In this document: piece after piece, positions 28,308 to 38,214 of the stretch
Numbering within the stretch: the first letter of the stretch is position 1
Layout of the letters: every line of letters starts with the position of its first letter
Assembly (NCBI RefSeq): GCF_947499295.1
Contig: NZ_CANMNP010000003.1
Location: forward strand, 310,001-374,000
DNA length: 64,000 nt
From: an uncultured Roseibium sp.
GTDB lineage: Bacteria > Pseudomonadota > Alphaproteobacteria > Rhizobiales > Stappiaceae
Direction of reading: 5' to 3'
Notes under the pieces: generated by a model
What the model saw: only the letters and a program-made list of their open reading frames with translations
Told to the model about the DNA's origin: nothing
Databases searched by the model: none
Translations under genes and position numbers: made by a program

Positions 28308-29111
28308 ATGGCTGTTCCCTATCGCACATCTTTCAATGGCAAGCTTGATCGTCTGTCTTCCTTGATCGACAGGCTTCGGGTACAGGTCAGCCATGCGCTT
28401 GTCGGCGGGACCGAAGAGCAAAGCGCCAATTTCAAGATCTTTGTAAGCAAGGATCGGACGTTGCGTCTTGTCTTCAGTCCTTTGGGGAAAAGCGAACCCT
28501 GTGAGCCTGCAGAACTGACGGCCCGCACCGGTGAAACGCCTCTGGTGGCTGCGAATATCGCAATTTCAGGTGTTGGAAAGCAGCTGATCAACGCCTTGCC
28601 GGAGGTTATCTCCGTACCACTGAGCGAGGAGCCGTATCTGACCGCTGTGGTCATGCCGCTGATTGAGGAGGCGACCCTGCCGCGCTGCGGGGGGCAGGCT
28701 GCGTTTCAGCGCCTGTGTGAAGTGGTGGTGATCAGGCTGCTGCGCCACGCGATGGAGCAGGGCAAGGCCGATACAGGCCTATTGAACGGACTTGCGCATC
28801 CGCGCATTGCCTCGGCGCTCGTGGCAATTCATGAGGCGCCGGGTGAGGGCTGGACGCTTGAAAAGCTGGCGGAGACCGCGGGAATGTCCAGGACGCAGTT
28901 TGCCGTCACGTTCAAGGAACTTGTGGGCACCACTCCGATGGGATACCTGGCCACCTGGAGGCTGGATATCGCCAGAGCGGAACTTGAAGCAGGGCGTCAG
29001 GTCAAGTCTGTTGCCAATATGTGTGGCTTCGCCAGCCCGGCTGCGTTTTCCAGGGCGTTTTCCCGCCGTTTCGGCCATCCACCCAAACAGCGGCGCAGTC
29101 AAGCGGCGTAA
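28308..29111 (+). CDS. AraC-family regulator with N-terminal cupin
   Basis: 267 residues. The N-terminal half (about 5-165) is an AraC-type cupin (LDRLSSLIDRLRVQ, TGETPLVAANIAISGVGKQL); two HTH motifs follow (LAETAGMSRTQFAVTFKEL and VKSVANMCGFASPAAFSRAF). The ATG at 28308 is preferred to a TTG at 28266. Divergent from the peroxiredoxin gene. Confidence 0.88.
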   Translation: MAVPYRTSFNGKLDRLSSLIDRLRVQVSHALVGGTEEQSANFKIFVSKDRTLRLVFSPLGKSEPCEPAELTARTGETPLVAANIAISGVGKQLINALPEVISVPLSEEPYLTAVVMPLIEEATLPRCGGQAAFQRLCEVVVIRLLRHAMEQGKADTGLLNGLAHPRIASALVAIHEAPGEGWTLEKLAETAGMSRTQFAVTFKELVGTTPMGYLATWRLDIARAELEAGRQVKSVANMCGFASPAAFSRAFSRRFGHPPKQRRSQAA

Positions 29112-29117
29112 GGACGC

Positions 29118-29372
29118 TCAGTCCCGGTCCTTGACAGGCTTTTCCATCGCATAAATCTCGTCCGTCACATCGTCGGCCTTGCGGGCAAAGAGCGCTTGGG
29201 CATCTTTGAGGCCCTGGTTGTAAAAATGAGCGCCGAGCGTGGGGATGAGAAAGCCGACCAACTGATCGGCATCCATGTTGCCGATGTCCGTGTCGAGCTC
29301 GTCGTTGAGATAGTCCCGTATCAGGTCCGCAAGGCGCGACCGGGTGTCATTGTCCAGTTCCAGATCGCTCAT
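29118..29372 (-). CDS. DUF2164-family protein
   Basis: 84 residues. LADLIRDYLNDELDTDIGNM, FLIPTLGAHFYNQGLKDA are DUF2164 hallmarks. Function unknown. Convergent with the AraC gene (6 nt) and just downstream of purQ in the same direction. Confidence 0.85.
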   Translation of the reverse strand: MSDLELDNDTRSRLADLIRDYLNDELDTDIGNMDADQLVGFLIPTLGAHFYNQGLKDAQALFARKADDVTDEIYAMEKPVKDRD

Positions 29373-29393
29373 ACCGGCCTCCCTGGTTTCGGA

Positions 29394-30059
29394 TCAGGCT
29401 GCTGTCAGCAGACTTTCGAACAACAGGCGTCCATCCAATCCGCCGTGCAAGGGTTCTACCAGGTTTTCAGGGTGCGGCATCATTCCAAGCACATTGCCGG
29501 CCGCGTTGGTAATGCCCGCAATGTTGTTGAGGGACCCGTTGGGGTTTGTTCCTTCGGCATAGCGGAAGACAACCTGATTGTTGTCTTCAACTTTCCTAAT
29601 TGTCTCCGCGTCAGCAAAATAGTTGCCATCGTGATGAGCGACGGGGCAACGCCAGACCTGTCCCTTTTGGAACTGCGACGAGAAGCGCGTTGCATTGTTG
29701 ACCGTTTCCATCATGACGTCCTTGCAGACGAATGTGAGACCTGCATTGCGCATCAGTGCTCCTGGCAGCAGACCTGCTTCTGTCAGGATCTGAAAGCCAT
29801 TGCACACACCAAGGACGGCAACGCCGCTATGGGCTTTGGCAACGAGGTCTTTCAAGATGGGGGAGCGGGCGGCGATCGCACCTGAGCGCAGGTAGTCACC
29901 ATAAGAAAAACCACCGGGAACGACCACGAGGTCAACATCGGGCAGGGTGCTCTCGGTATGCCAGACATGCTGCGGACGCGAGCCCGTAATCATGTCAAGC
30001 GCATGAAACATGTCGCGGTCGCGGTTGGAGCCCGGAAAAACGATGACGGCGGATTTCAT
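29394..30059 (-). CDS. purQ: FGAM synthase glutaminase subunit
   Basis: 221 residues, class I glutamine amidotransferase. The catalytic Cys is in [11 protein letters not shown] and the His/Glu pair near the end (MMPHPENL). Supplies ammonia to PurL, with PurS as the tether. ATG 30059 is the family start. A small gene and purS precede it. Confidence 0.96.
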   Translation of the reverse strand: MKSAVIVFPGSNRDRDMFHALDMITGSRPQHVWHTESTLPDVDLVVVPGGFSYGDYLRSGAIAARSPILKDLVAKAHSGVAVLGVCNGFQILTEAGLLPGALMRNAGLTFVCKDVMMETVNNATRFSSQFQKGQVWRCPVAHHDGNYFADAETIRKVEDNNQVVFRYAEGTNPNGSLNNIAGITNAAGNVLGMMPHPENLVEPLHGGLDGRLLFESLLTAA

Positions 30060-30075
30060 TTGGCAATCCCGATAT

Positions 30076-30183
30076 CTAGAGCAGAACAATAACAGCGATG
30101 ATCGCAGCAAGAGCAGGTACCAGGATGAAGATCGCAGCTTTTATGGCCGTGAACATTATGGCTTTGCGCGTGTCTTCGTCCAT
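30076..30183 (-). CDS. 35-residue membrane protein between purS and purQ
   Basis: The frame reads [20 protein letters not shown], then [15 protein letters not shown] and stop: a short polar start and one membrane helix ending at the C-terminus. It is 17 nt after purS and 16 nt before purQ. Small membrane proteins at this spot are known to me from related alphaproteobacteria (an FGAM synthase-associated small membrane protein), so I consider it real. Too short for ordinary ORF calling. Confidence 0.6.
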   Translation of the reverse strand: MDEDTRKAIMFTAIKAAIFILVPALAAIIAVIVLL

Positions 30184-30200
30184 TGGCAAGAGCTCGCGCT

Positions 30201-30440
30201 TCAGGCGATTTCGATCGCGTAGTTCTCAATGACGGTGTTGGCGAGGAGCTTTTCACACATTTGTTCCAGCTCCGCCTTGGCAGCGTCCTTGTCGGATCCG
30301 CTCAGCTCAACGTCAAAGACCTTGCCTTGGCGCACGGAACCGACGTCGTCAAATCCAAGGCCCCCAAGAGCGCCTTCGATTGCTTTTCCCTGAGGATCGA
30401 GAACACCGTTTTTCAAGGTGACGATCACGCGTGCTTTCAT
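30201..30440 (-). CDS. purS: FGAM synthase subunit PurS
   Basis: 79 residues. KARVIVTLKNGVLDPQGKAI and VGSVRQGKVFDVEL are the PurS signature. It bridges PurL and PurQ. First gene of the purS-small protein-purQ unit, separated from purC by a terminator. Confidence 0.97.
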   Translation of the reverse strand: MKARVIVTLKNGVLDPQGKAIEGALGGLGFDDVGSVRQGKVFDVELSGSDKDAAKAELEQMCEKLLANTVIENYAIEIA

Positions 30441-30533
30441 GAGTCTCTGTCTCCGTCAGATCTGGCAAGTCTGCTTGCGAGGCTGCTTACACCAGCTTGA
30501 GAGGATCTTAAAGGGAAGAAGGGTGCTGAAACG

Positions 30534-30566
30534 AAAAACCCCCGCCATTCTTGAAAATGACGGGGG
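30534..30566 (-). terminator. Terminator of purC
   Basis: On the minus strand a CCCCCG..CAT/ATG..CGGGGG stem is followed by TTTTT. It separates purC from purS. Confidence 0.8.
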
Positions 30567-30579
30567 ATAGTTGTTGTCT

Positions 30580-31344
30580 CTACTGAACCAGGGTCGGGCC
30601 GGAGCCGACCGGGCGTTCGTTGCCGAGCATAATGCCGAGGCGCTTGGCGACTTCCTGATAGGCTTCCAGCATTCCGCCCAAGTCGCGGCGAAAACGGTCC
30701 TTGTCCATCTTGTCGTTGGTCTCGATATCCCAGAGACGGCAGCTGTCGGGGGAGATCTCGTCCGCCACGACAATCCGCATCATGTCGCCTTCGAACAGCC
30801 GGCCACATTCGATTTTGAAATCCACCAGACGAATGCCCACGCCAAGGAAGAGACCGGACAGGAAGTCGTTGACCCGGATGGCGAGCGCCATCATGTCATC
30901 CAGTTCCTGCGGTGTTGCCCAGCCGAATGCCGTGACATGCTCTTCTGCGACCAACGGGTCATCCAACTCGTCATTCTTGTAGTAGAATTCGATGATGGAC
31001 CGCGGCAACTGGGTGCCTTCTTCAAGACCCAGGCGCTTGGCAATCGAACCGGCAGCCACGTTGCGAACGACCACCTCCAGCGGAATGATCTCCACTTCGC
31101 GGATCAATTGCTCGCGCATGTTCATGCGGCGAATGAAGTGCGTCGGAATACCAATGGCATTCAGGTGATTAAAGATGAATTCGGAAATACGGTTGTTGAG
31201 CACGCCTTTGCCGTCAACAATCTCGTGTTTCTTGTTGTTGAAGGCCGTGGCGTCATCCTTGAAGTGCTGAACCAGTGTTCCAGGTTCGGGACCTTCATAG
31301 AGAATCTTGCCTTTTCCTTCATAAATGCGCCGGCGGCGGTTCAT
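30580..31344 (-). CDS. purC: SAICAR synthetase
   Basis: 254 residues. Joins CAIR and aspartate in purine synthesis. [40 protein letters not shown] and [11 protein letters not shown] are PurC motifs. The ATG at 31344 has GGAAT ahead; a frame open to 31419 adds unconserved residues. Confidence 0.97.
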   Translation of the reverse strand: MNRRRRIYEGKGKILYEGPEPGTLVQHFKDDATAFNNKKHEIVDGKGVLNNRISEFIFNHLNAIGIPTHFIRRMNMREQLIREVEIIPLEVVVRNVAAGSIAKRLGLEEGTQLPRSIIEFYYKNDELDDPLVAEEHVTAFGWATPQELDDMMALAIRVNDFLSGLFLGVGIRLVDFKIECGRLFEGDMMRIVVADEISPDSCRLWDIETNDKMDKDRFRRDLGGMLEAYQEVAKRLGIMLGNERPVGSGPTLVQ

Positions 31345-31654
31345 GAGCGATTCCGTATCTTTTTGAATTTCCATCGGAAAGGGGACCAGCGAACCGGGGC
31401 CATCATCTTGCCGGGACAATTCCCGTCAACCGGCATCTGTTGTCGGCCGCAATCCCTATTTTGCGGCGCGGAACTTACCCGAACAGGGCCAAAAGTACAA
31501 TCTTATGTTTTTCGTCCGCAGTTCAGGGCTGTTATGCTTTTGACACAGGCGCAAAGGTACTGCGTTGATTTGCTCGCTCTACGGGGATATGCAAGAGACC
31601 AAATCAACCCCATATGGGTAGAAGAGCATAAGCGCAGTTCAGGAGATGATGAAT

Positions 31655-31978
31655 ATGAACACATTCGACAAGCGCGAACAGGGTTTTGAAAGCAAGTTTG
31701 CGCATGACGAGGAGCTGCGGTTCAAAGCAACCGCCCGGCGCAACAAGTTGCTGGGTCTGTGGGCTGCAGGGCTCTTCGGTTACGAAGGCGAAAAAGCAGA
31801 GGAATACGCCAAGGAAGTTGTTCGTGCAGATTTTGACGAGCCGGGCGACGAGGACGTGTTCCGCAAAATCCGCGGTGATTTCGACAAAAACAATGTTGAA
31901 CAGTCCGATCATCAGATTCGCCGCACGATGGATGAGCTGATGCATCAGGCGATTGAGCAGATCCAGAACGAAGGCTAA
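31655..31978 (+). CDS. DUF1476 protein, F1-ATPase zeta inhibitor subunit
   Basis: 107 residues. MNTFDKREQGFESKFAHDEE through LGLWAAGLFG is the DUF1476 start; this family is the zeta inhibitor of the alphaproteobacterial F1Fo-ATPase, whose N-terminus blocks rotation. The third ATG (31655) is 9 nt after AGGAG and matches the conserved start. A terminator follows. Confidence 0.95.
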   Translation: MNTFDKREQGFESKFAHDEELRFKATARRNKLLGLWAAGLFGYEGEKAEEYAKEVVRADFDEPGDEDVFRKIRGDFDKNNVEQSDHQIRRTMDELMHQAIEQIQNEG

Positions 31979-32009
31979 GTCCTTCGCGGAAGCTCGCAAC
32001 CGGTCTTGA

Positions 32010-32040
32010 GCGTCTGCCCCAAAAGGGCAGGCGCTTTTTC
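32010..32040 (+). terminator. Terminator of the zeta-subunit gene
   Basis: GCGTCTGCCC/GGGCAGGCGC stem (one G-T pair) with an A-rich loop followed by TTTTTC. Confidence 0.85.
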
Positions 32041-32144
32041 TTTTTAAGCGGGAAAAATCCAGCAGCAATTCCGGTCTTTGTACATGGTGCACTTGCAAGC
32101 TGGAAGGCTCGTGGCTTTGATGGTCGCCAAAGAGGAGACCACCC

Positions 32145-32948
32145 GTGACTGAAGCTACTTCGCTTGCTGTTAAACTGCGTTCCGGAAAACCCGTGATAAC
32201 CGCCTGGTCGGTGCTGGCTGCGCCAATGCTCACTGAAATGTTTGCTCGGGCCGGTTATCCGGCGGTGACGCTCGATCTTCAGCACGGGATGTATGATTTT
32301 GGTGTTGCCTGTGACGCCTTGGCGGCCATTGCGCTGGGCGGTGCGCACCGGATAGCGCGCATTCCGGTCGGTGACAATGCGTTGGCCGGCAGGTTGGTCG
32401 ACATGGGCGCTGAATGTGTGATTGCACCGATGATAAATTCACGTACTGAAGCCGTCGACTTCGCGCGGTCGATCAAATACCCGCCGGTCGGTGATCGAAG
32501 CTGGTCGCCTTATCGCGCGGCTGCGCTCTCAGGCCAGTCGTCCGATGAGTATCTTCAAACTGCAAATTCGAACATTGTATCTCTTGCGATGATCGAGACG
32601 CTTGAAGCCATCGACGCATTGGACGACATTCTTTCCGTCTCAGAACTTGATGGAATTTTCGTCGGTCCGAGCGATCTATCGTTGTCCCTTTCGAAGGGGG
32701 CATCTCTCGATCCGAATGGCGATGAGACGGCCGATGCTTGCGCCGAGATTGCTCGCAAGACACGCGATGCCGGCAAGGTTGCCGGTATCTTTTGTTTAAG
32801 CGCGGACAAGGTGGAGGAAGCCGTGGACCAGGGTTTTCGGCTTATTTCACACGGTATCGACCGAACTTTCGTCGGTGAAGGTGCAAGTGCTGCGCTCGAT
32901 GAAGTCAGAAAATATGTTTCTGCCAGCTCGGAAGATTTCGGTTACTGA
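32145..32948 (+). CDS. HpcH/HpaI-family aldolase
   Basis: 267 residues. Class II metal-dependent aldolase fold (TIM barrel): VTLDLQHGMYDF, IARIPVGDN, CVIAPMINSRTEAVDF, and the metal ligands in MIETLEAI and DGIFVGPSDLS. Likely cleaves 4-hydroxy-2-oxo acids such as 2,4-dihydroxyhept-2-enedioate, but the substrate is not set by sequence. Starts with GTG at 32145 behind AGAGGAG. Confidence 0.9.
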   Translation: MTEATSLAVKLRSGKPVITAWSVLAAPMLTEMFARAGYPAVTLDLQHGMYDFGVACDALAAIALGGAHRIARIPVGDNALAGRLVDMGAECVIAPMINSRTEAVDFARSIKYPPVGDRSWSPYRAAALSGQSSDEYLQTANSNIVSLAMIETLEAIDALDDILSVSELDGIFVGPSDLSLSLSKGASLDPNGDETADACAEIARKTRDAGKVAGIFCLSADKVEEAVDQGFRLISHGIDRTFVGEGASAALDEVRKYVSASSEDFGY

Positions 32949-32956
32949 GAAGTAGC

Positions 32957-33511
32957 CTAGCTGAGTTTTTTCATGAAATGCGCGAAGGACATCATGCCTT
33001 CCGGCCAGGGGCCATGGCCGCTTTCCAGATTGATATGACCGGCTTCACCGGCATCTTGAAAAGTGGTTCCCCAGGCTTTCGAAAAATGTTGCGCCCTCTC
33101 GTAGTCGCAATATGGGTCATTCCGGCTTGCAACCAGATGCGTGGCGAAGGGCAGGGGATCTGACGGGATCGGTTTGAAGTCGCCTCCATCAAACTCATCC
33201 ACCAGGCCCTCGCGCTCCCAATCCGAGGGAGCCACCAGATAAGCGCCCCTGACCTTGTCTTTCAGGACATGCGCACCGTGGGCGACAAGGACGCAACCGA
33301 GCGAATGCGCGACAAGAACAACTGGCTTTTCGGCCGTGTCGACTTCATGAACAAGCGTATCCAGCCATTCTTTTTTACTCGGCGTGTGCAGCTCGGCCTG
33401 CTTGACGATGCGCGCGGTCGGCATCTTGTCCCGCCATCGCAAAAGCCAGTGTCCGGGAAGCGTCTTGCCATATCCTGGAATGAGAAGAATGTCGGTTTCT
33501 GAAATTTTCAT
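32957..33511 (-). CDS. RBBP9/YdeN-type alpha/beta hydrolase
   Basis: 184 residues. The Ser nucleophile lies in VAHSLGCVL; the Asp in SRNDPYCDY and His in GHINLESGHGPWPEG complete the triad. Small serine hydrolase of the RBBP9 family; substrate unknown. It follows the phosphoesterase gene at 20 nt. Confidence 0.88.
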   Translation of the reverse strand: MKISETDILLIPGYGKTLPGHWLLRWRDKMPTARIVKQAELHTPSKKEWLDTLVHEVDTAEKPVVLVAHSLGCVLVAHGAHVLKDKVRGAYLVAPSDWEREGLVDEFDGGDFKPIPSDPLPFATHLVASRNDPYCDYERAQHFSKAWGTTFQDAGEAGHINLESGHGPWPEGMMSFAHFMKKLS

Positions 33512-33531
33512 GGATCGTCCTGATAGCCAAA

Positions 33532-34287
33532 TTACTGCTGCGAAAGTGGGCCGAAATAGCCTTCTTGAAAGGCTTTTGCCCACCCGGATCGGCCGTTTTT
33601 TTCAGCTTCCCGCGCAGCGGCGTCAATGTCATAGGCTAGGTATTTCTGTTCGAAAGTCCAACCCTTGGCGTTTCTGGTCATAAGCGCATATTGCGCGCGC
33701 CTGTCGCCGACTTCTCCTGCAAGGTAACGCGGGTGTTGACTGTCGAAGGACGGGAAACCGACGGTACCGGGATTGAGCAGTGTCTGCCCTGTCGACTGCA
33801 ACGAGAGAACACGCGGAATGTGACTGTGGCCGCTGCAGACAACTTGCGCCTGCTCACCGTTCAGTTCCGCCAGTAGGCTTTCTTCATCGGGTTGATGGCC
33901 TTTCGGTCCTTCGTTCTTTTCCGTGAGATATCGATCGTCATCCTCCGGGGTTCCGTGGACTAAAAGAACTTCGTCGCTCAGTCTGATTGTCGGTGACGCT
34001 GTGCGGAGCCACTCGAGGCTCTGCGCAGTGAGCCGTTCGGCTGCAAACCGGTCGGTCGGACCCATTTTATTGATCGGATCATCCAAAATGATTCGATCGT
34101 GATTGCCACGAACGGTTGGCCAAGCGGTTTCGCGAAGGATGGCGGCTGTCTCTTCGGGCCACAAGGGTCCTGCAAGGCAGTCGCCGAGATTGACGACGCC
34201 GTCGGGCGCTTCTTCCTTGATGTCTGCGAGGACGGCTTCCAGCGCCAGGACATTGCCATGAATGTCCGAGACTACGGCGATTTTCAT
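33532..34287 (-). CDS. Calcineurin-like metallophosphoesterase
   Basis: 251 residues. Metal motifs DIHGN (residues 8-12), GDCLAGP, GNHD and GHSHIP are all intact, as in YfcE-like phosphodiesterases. Likely a cytosolic broad phosphodiesterase. In operon with the downstream hydrolase. Confidence 0.9.
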   Translation of the reverse strand: MKIAVVSDIHGNVLALEAVLADIKEEAPDGVVNLGDCLAGPLWPEETAAILRETAWPTVRGNHDRIILDDPINKMGPTDRFAAERLTAQSLEWLRTASPTIRLSDEVLLVHGTPEDDDRYLTEKNEGPKGHQPDEESLLAELNGEQAQVVCSGHSHIPRVLSLQSTGQTLLNPGTVGFPSFDSQHPRYLAGEVGDRRAQYALMTRNAKGWTFEQKYLAYDIDAAAREAEKNGRSGWAKAFQEGYFGPLSQQ

Positions 34288-34461
34288 CTCGTCGCTCCGT
34301 GGGGTTCGTAATCCAACCTGGCTAACTGCCTGGTGTCGACCGGGCGGGGCAAGAGCTGATCCTGTATCTGGATAGGCGTTAAAAACCTTTGCCTTGAAAC
34401 GAGCGAGCCAAGATCGTCCACGTGGCTGTGACCCGCTTGCGTTCCAAAAACTCGGCCTGGC

Positions 34462-35790
34462 CTATGCTTCGCCGAACACCCGTTCGAAAATGACGTCAAC
34501 ATTTTTGGTGTGGTAGCCAAGATCGAAGCGGTCGCGGATTTGTTCTTCAGACAAATAGCTGCGCACGTCTTCGTCGCTCAGGAGTTCGCTGAGGAAATCG
34601 ACAGAAGCGGCCCCGGCGACCTGGTAGCTGTCCCAGACCTTCATTGCGTTGCGCTGAACCAGACGGTACGCGTCCTCGCGGGATGAGCCAGCCTGGGTCA
34701 ATGCGAGCAAAATGCGCTGGGAGTGCACAAGACCGCCCAAACGATCCATGTTTCCAATCATGCGCTCCGGGTAAACCATCAGCTTGTCGACTACTCCGGT
34801 GAGGCGGGCCAAGGCGAAATCAAGCGTGATTGTCGCATCCGGACCGATCATGCGTTCGACGGAGGAATGCGAGATGTCGCGTTCATGCCAAAGGGCAACG
34901 TTTTCCATCGCCGGAATGGAAAAGCCGCGCACAAGTCTTGCCAGACCGGTCAGGTTTTCGGTCAGAACCGGATTGCGCTTGTGCGGCATTGCCGATGAGC
35001 CTTTCTGGCCCTTGGAAAAGAATTCCTCAGCTTCCAGCACTTCTGTTCTCTGCAGGTGCCGGACTTCGGTCGCAACGCGTTCAATGGAGGACGCGATGAC
35101 GCCAAGCGTAGCGAAATACATGGCATGCCGGTCACGCGGGATGACCTGCGTCGAAACGGGCTCAGCCTTCAGACCCATCGCCTCCGCAACGTGCTCTTCC
35201 ACGCTTGGGTCGATATTGGCGAATGTTCCAACAGCGCCTGAGATAGCACACGTGGCGATTTCTTCACGCGCCGCTTCAAGACGTTTCTTGCAGCGGTCGA
35301 ATTCGGCATAGGCTTCCGCCATTTTCAGGCCGAAAGTTACCGGTTCTGCGTGGATGCCATGAGAACGGCCGATACAGACGGTTTCCTTGTGTTCCATCGC
35401 CCGGCGCTTGAGCGCTGCAAGCAATGCGTCCATGTCATCCAGCAGGATGTCGGTCGCTTTGACCAGCTGAACATTGAAGCAGGTATCCAGCACGTCTGAC
35501 GATGTCATGCCCTGGTGCACAAAGCGTGCGTCCGGACCGATGATCTCGGCCAGGTGGGTCAGAAATGCGATAACGTCATGCTTCGTTTCACGCTCGATCT
35601 CATCAATACGGTCGATGTCGAACGTGGCACTGCCACCCTTTTCCCAAATGGTCTTGGCTGCTTCTTTGGGGATCACACCCAGCTCAGCCAGCGCATCGCA
35701 CGCATGGGCTTCGATCTCGAACCAGATCCGGAATTTCGATTCCGGTGACCAGATTGACACCATGTCAGGGCGGGAGTAGCGCGGGATCAT
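34462..35790 (-). CDS. purB: Adenylosuccinate lyase
   Basis: 442 residues of the fumarase/aspartase superfamily. Acts twice in purine synthesis, releasing fumarate from SAICAR and from adenylosuccinate. Motifs: HQGMTSSDVLDT (near 88), RSHGIHAEPVTFG, and the family signature KGSSAMPHKRNP. Start MIPRYSRPDMVSIW is conserved. Fourth purine locus in the window, but not in one operon with the others. Confidence 0.96.
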   Translation of the reverse strand: MIPRYSRPDMVSIWSPESKFRIWFEIEAHACDALAELGVIPKEAAKTIWEKGGSATFDIDRIDEIERETKHDVIAFLTHLAEIIGPDARFVHQGMTSSDVLDTCFNVQLVKATDILLDDMDALLAALKRRAMEHKETVCIGRSHGIHAEPVTFGLKMAEAYAEFDRCKKRLEAAREEIATCAISGAVGTFANIDPSVEEHVAEAMGLKAEPVSTQVIPRDRHAMYFATLGVIASSIERVATEVRHLQRTEVLEAEEFFSKGQKGSSAMPHKRNPVLTENLTGLARLVRGFSIPAMENVALWHERDISHSSVERMIGPDATITLDFALARLTGVVDKLMVYPERMIGNMDRLGGLVHSQRILLALTQAGSSREDAYRLVQRNAMKVWDSYQVAGAASVDFLSELLSDEDVRSYLSEEQIRDRFDLGYHTKNVDVIFERVFGEA

Positions 35791-35943
35791 CGCAGGCAGG
35801 ACCTCATTTTCAAGGAATATGGCGCCGGAATAGCAGAGGGGGGCGGCCCCTTCAATGGAGACAATCGGATTTTGCTTGCAGGTCGGGGGACAATGTGGAT
35901 TTTACCGTTCTGAAAAGCTGCAGTCAGAACTGAGGAGAACGAG

Positions 35944-36426
35944 ATGGCGATCTGGCGACCGGCTAACGCCATATCCGTGAAGGCGCTCGCGCTTATCTGG
36001 CAGGACGATGCATTGTTGATGTTTGACGTCCATGACGATGCGGGGCGTGTCAAGGGCATGCGCCCGCTCGGCGGAACTGTCGAGTTCGGCGAACCTTGGC
36101 GGGATGCGCTCCAACGCGAGTTCCTGGAGGAGCTTGGTGCCAGGATCGATCTGCTCGACAGCCATTTCGTGATGGAAAACATCTATGAGCATCACGGTGT
36201 GCTCGGTCACGAGATCGTTTTTCTGTGCCACGCTCACTTTGTGGACAACAGTTACTACAGGAAAGACACGATTGCGTTTGAAGAGAGCGATGAGACCGTC
36301 GCCACAGCCAAATGGATAACGCTGGAGGAGCTGGACGCCAAACAGCTGGAACTCTATCCCACAGGATTGAGGGAAAGGCTGGAGAAGCCGAAAAACGTGC
36401 TCAAATCAGGCCGCCTTTTCAGCTGA
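35944..36426 (+). CDS. Nudix hydrolase
   Basis: 160 residues. The Nudix box is complete (GGTVEFGEPWRDALQREFLE then ELGA), so a nucleoside-diphosphate-X is hydrolysed. The N-terminal strand (SVKALALIWQDDALLMFDV) and the loop before it are ordinary. Exact substrate unknown. Convergent with the APC permease. Confidence 0.9.
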   Translation: MAIWRPANAISVKALALIWQDDALLMFDVHDDAGRVKGMRPLGGTVEFGEPWRDALQREFLEELGARIDLLDSHFVMENIYEHHGVLGHEIVFLCHAHFVDNSYYRKDTIAFEESDETVATAKWITLEELDAKQLELYPTGLRERLEKPKNVLKSGRLFS

Positions 36427-36432
36427 CTGGGA

Positions 36433-38052
36433 TCAGAACTTGAAATCTGAGCGCTCGGCTGGTCCGTCTTCCGGATTGTCGTATTCAGAGAATTCGTCCA
36501 GCTCTTCTTTTGCCATGTAGTAGTCGAACTTTTCCTTGGTGAGCCGCAATCGAAAGGCATAAACGAAAACGGCCCCGGAAAACAGGCCAACGGCAAGAAT
36601 GTCTGGCCCGACCGGTATGACGTCGGAACCACCCCCAAAAGAGCCGAGATAGGACAGGGTGAATAACCCGATGATGAAGGGGGCAAGCCACTTTGCTTCA
36701 CGCCAGTCCAGAGTTTCAAATCCCAGACGACTGCCGCGATAGACTAGAAGAACCAGGCCCAGGAAAAGGCAGATGCTGAGATGCAGCATTGTGTTCCAGC
36801 CGCTCCAATAGATGATCAGGCTGGCGATGACAAAGGCCAGACAGCTTGTGATCGGCGCGGCAGGCAGCACAAAAGCTCTGTGCGCGTCAGGAAGCAGGCG
36901 GCGGAAAGACAACACGGCGACCGGTCCGACCACGAAGGAAAAAACGATCGAGGAGGTATTGAGCGCCAGGATTTCCTTGAATGGCAAGGCTACAAAAAAC
37001 AAGGATGCCACGGCAAAATTCACCAGCAGGGAAAACAGTGGCACCCCACGGTTCGACAGCGTTTCCATGAATTTCGGGAACAATCCGTTTTGAGCCATAG
37101 CAAGGCCCAATCTTGCATTGGATCCCACAGAAACAAGAGCTGAGGCAAAGCTTGATATGCGGGCGCTAGTATCCAGAATGCTGACAACCCAAAGAGCGCC
37201 GATCGCAGTGGCCAGCGCCGCCAGCGGGCCCAATTCGCCCGAGAAATGAAGTTCCGGCCAACCTTTTTGCAATTGCGAATGGTCCAGCGCCCCAAGAAAT
37301 GCCAGCTGCAGTCCGCCATAGATGATCAAACAAATGATCAGACTGAAAACGAGCGCCAGTGGAATGTTCACTTTGGGGTTTTTGGCTTCGCCCGCCAGGT
37401 CGATGACATGGCGAAAACCAATCAGCGCAAAAATGACGCCGCCTGTGGAGATGGCTGATAAAATGCCTTTGAGCCCCTCTGGTGCGAAACCGCCATATTC
37501 GCTGAAATTGGCAAAGCGGAACTCGGAAGTGAGAATGACCGCAGCAAGAGACAGCGGGACAATGATCTTGATCCAGGTTAGTGCCGTGTTGACCCTGGCA
37601 AAAAATTTGACGCCGAATGCATTCACGACTGTGAAGATCAGCAGCAGCAGACAGGCAACGGCAAGACCGACCGCCGACAAGTCGCCGTCGTGCGCATAAA
37701 GCCAGGGGGCGGTACCCTTGGAATATCTCAGAACGGCTTCCACTTCGATGGCCGCTGCGGTGTTGTATCCAACCCATGCCGTCCATCCCATGGTCATGGA
37801 GACGACAGAACCGTGCGAAAAGTGCGGCACCCGGCCGATTCCGCCCGCGACTGGCAGAATTGTAGCGATTTCGGCGAATGTTGCAGCCAGCAAAAGCATG
37901 GAAATTCCGCCGATCAACCAGGCGATCAGGGCAGATGGCCCTGCAGCCTGTGCAGCCAGCAGCGGTGCGAAGAGCCAGCCGGATCCCAATATTCCGCTGA
38001 TCGCGACAAAGGTTAGACCAAGCAGGCCAATGCTGCGTTGCATTTGCGCCAA
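36433..38052 (-). CDS. APC-family amino acid permease
   Basis: 539 residues, about 12-13 membrane helices. GLTFVAISGILGSGWLFAPL is the first unwound helix of the amino acid-polyamine-organocation fold; the last 45 residues are an acidic cytosolic tail (EELDEFSEYDNPEDG). Substrate not known. Confidence 0.88.
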   Translation of the reverse strand: MAQMQRSIGLLGLTFVAISGILGSGWLFAPLLAAQAAGPSALIAWLIGGISMLLLAATFAEIATILPVAGGIGRVPHFSHGSVVSMTMGWTAWVGYNTAAAIEVEAVLRYSKGTAPWLYAHDGDLSAVGLAVACLLLLIFTVVNAFGVKFFARVNTALTWIKIIVPLSLAAVILTSEFRFANFSEYGGFAPEGLKGILSAISTGGVIFALIGFRHVIDLAGEAKNPKVNIPLALVFSLIICLIIYGGLQLAFLGALDHSQLQKGWPELHFSGELGPLAALATAIGALWVVSILDTSARISSFASALVSVGSNARLGLAMAQNGLFPKFMETLSNRGVPLFSLLVNFAVASLFFVALPFKEILALNTSSIVFSFVVGPVAVLSFRRLLPDAHRAFVLPAAPITSCLAFVIASLIIYWSGWNTMLHLSICLFLGLVLLVYRGSRLGFETLDWREAKWLAPFIIGLFTLSYLGSFGGGSDVIPVGPDILAVGLFSGAVFVYAFRLRLTKEKFDYYMAKEELDEFSEYDNPEDGPAERSDFKF

Positions 38053-38214
38053 GATGATTCCCCCAATCTTAGGCCTTCAAGGACCTTAACCGAGGAGTTG
38101 GCGCAACGGATAGACGGATGATGCAGGTTATGGGGACTATTTTAACGAGCAGGTGTGCCGCTCTACCTGCAACTTTTTCACAGCCAGAATTGGTTTCGAT
38201 AAGCTCAGTTCCAC

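Noticed and set aside
30571-31689. 372-residue open frame on the plus strand
   Set aside because: It is antisense to purC, which is certain, and shows no recognisable motif.
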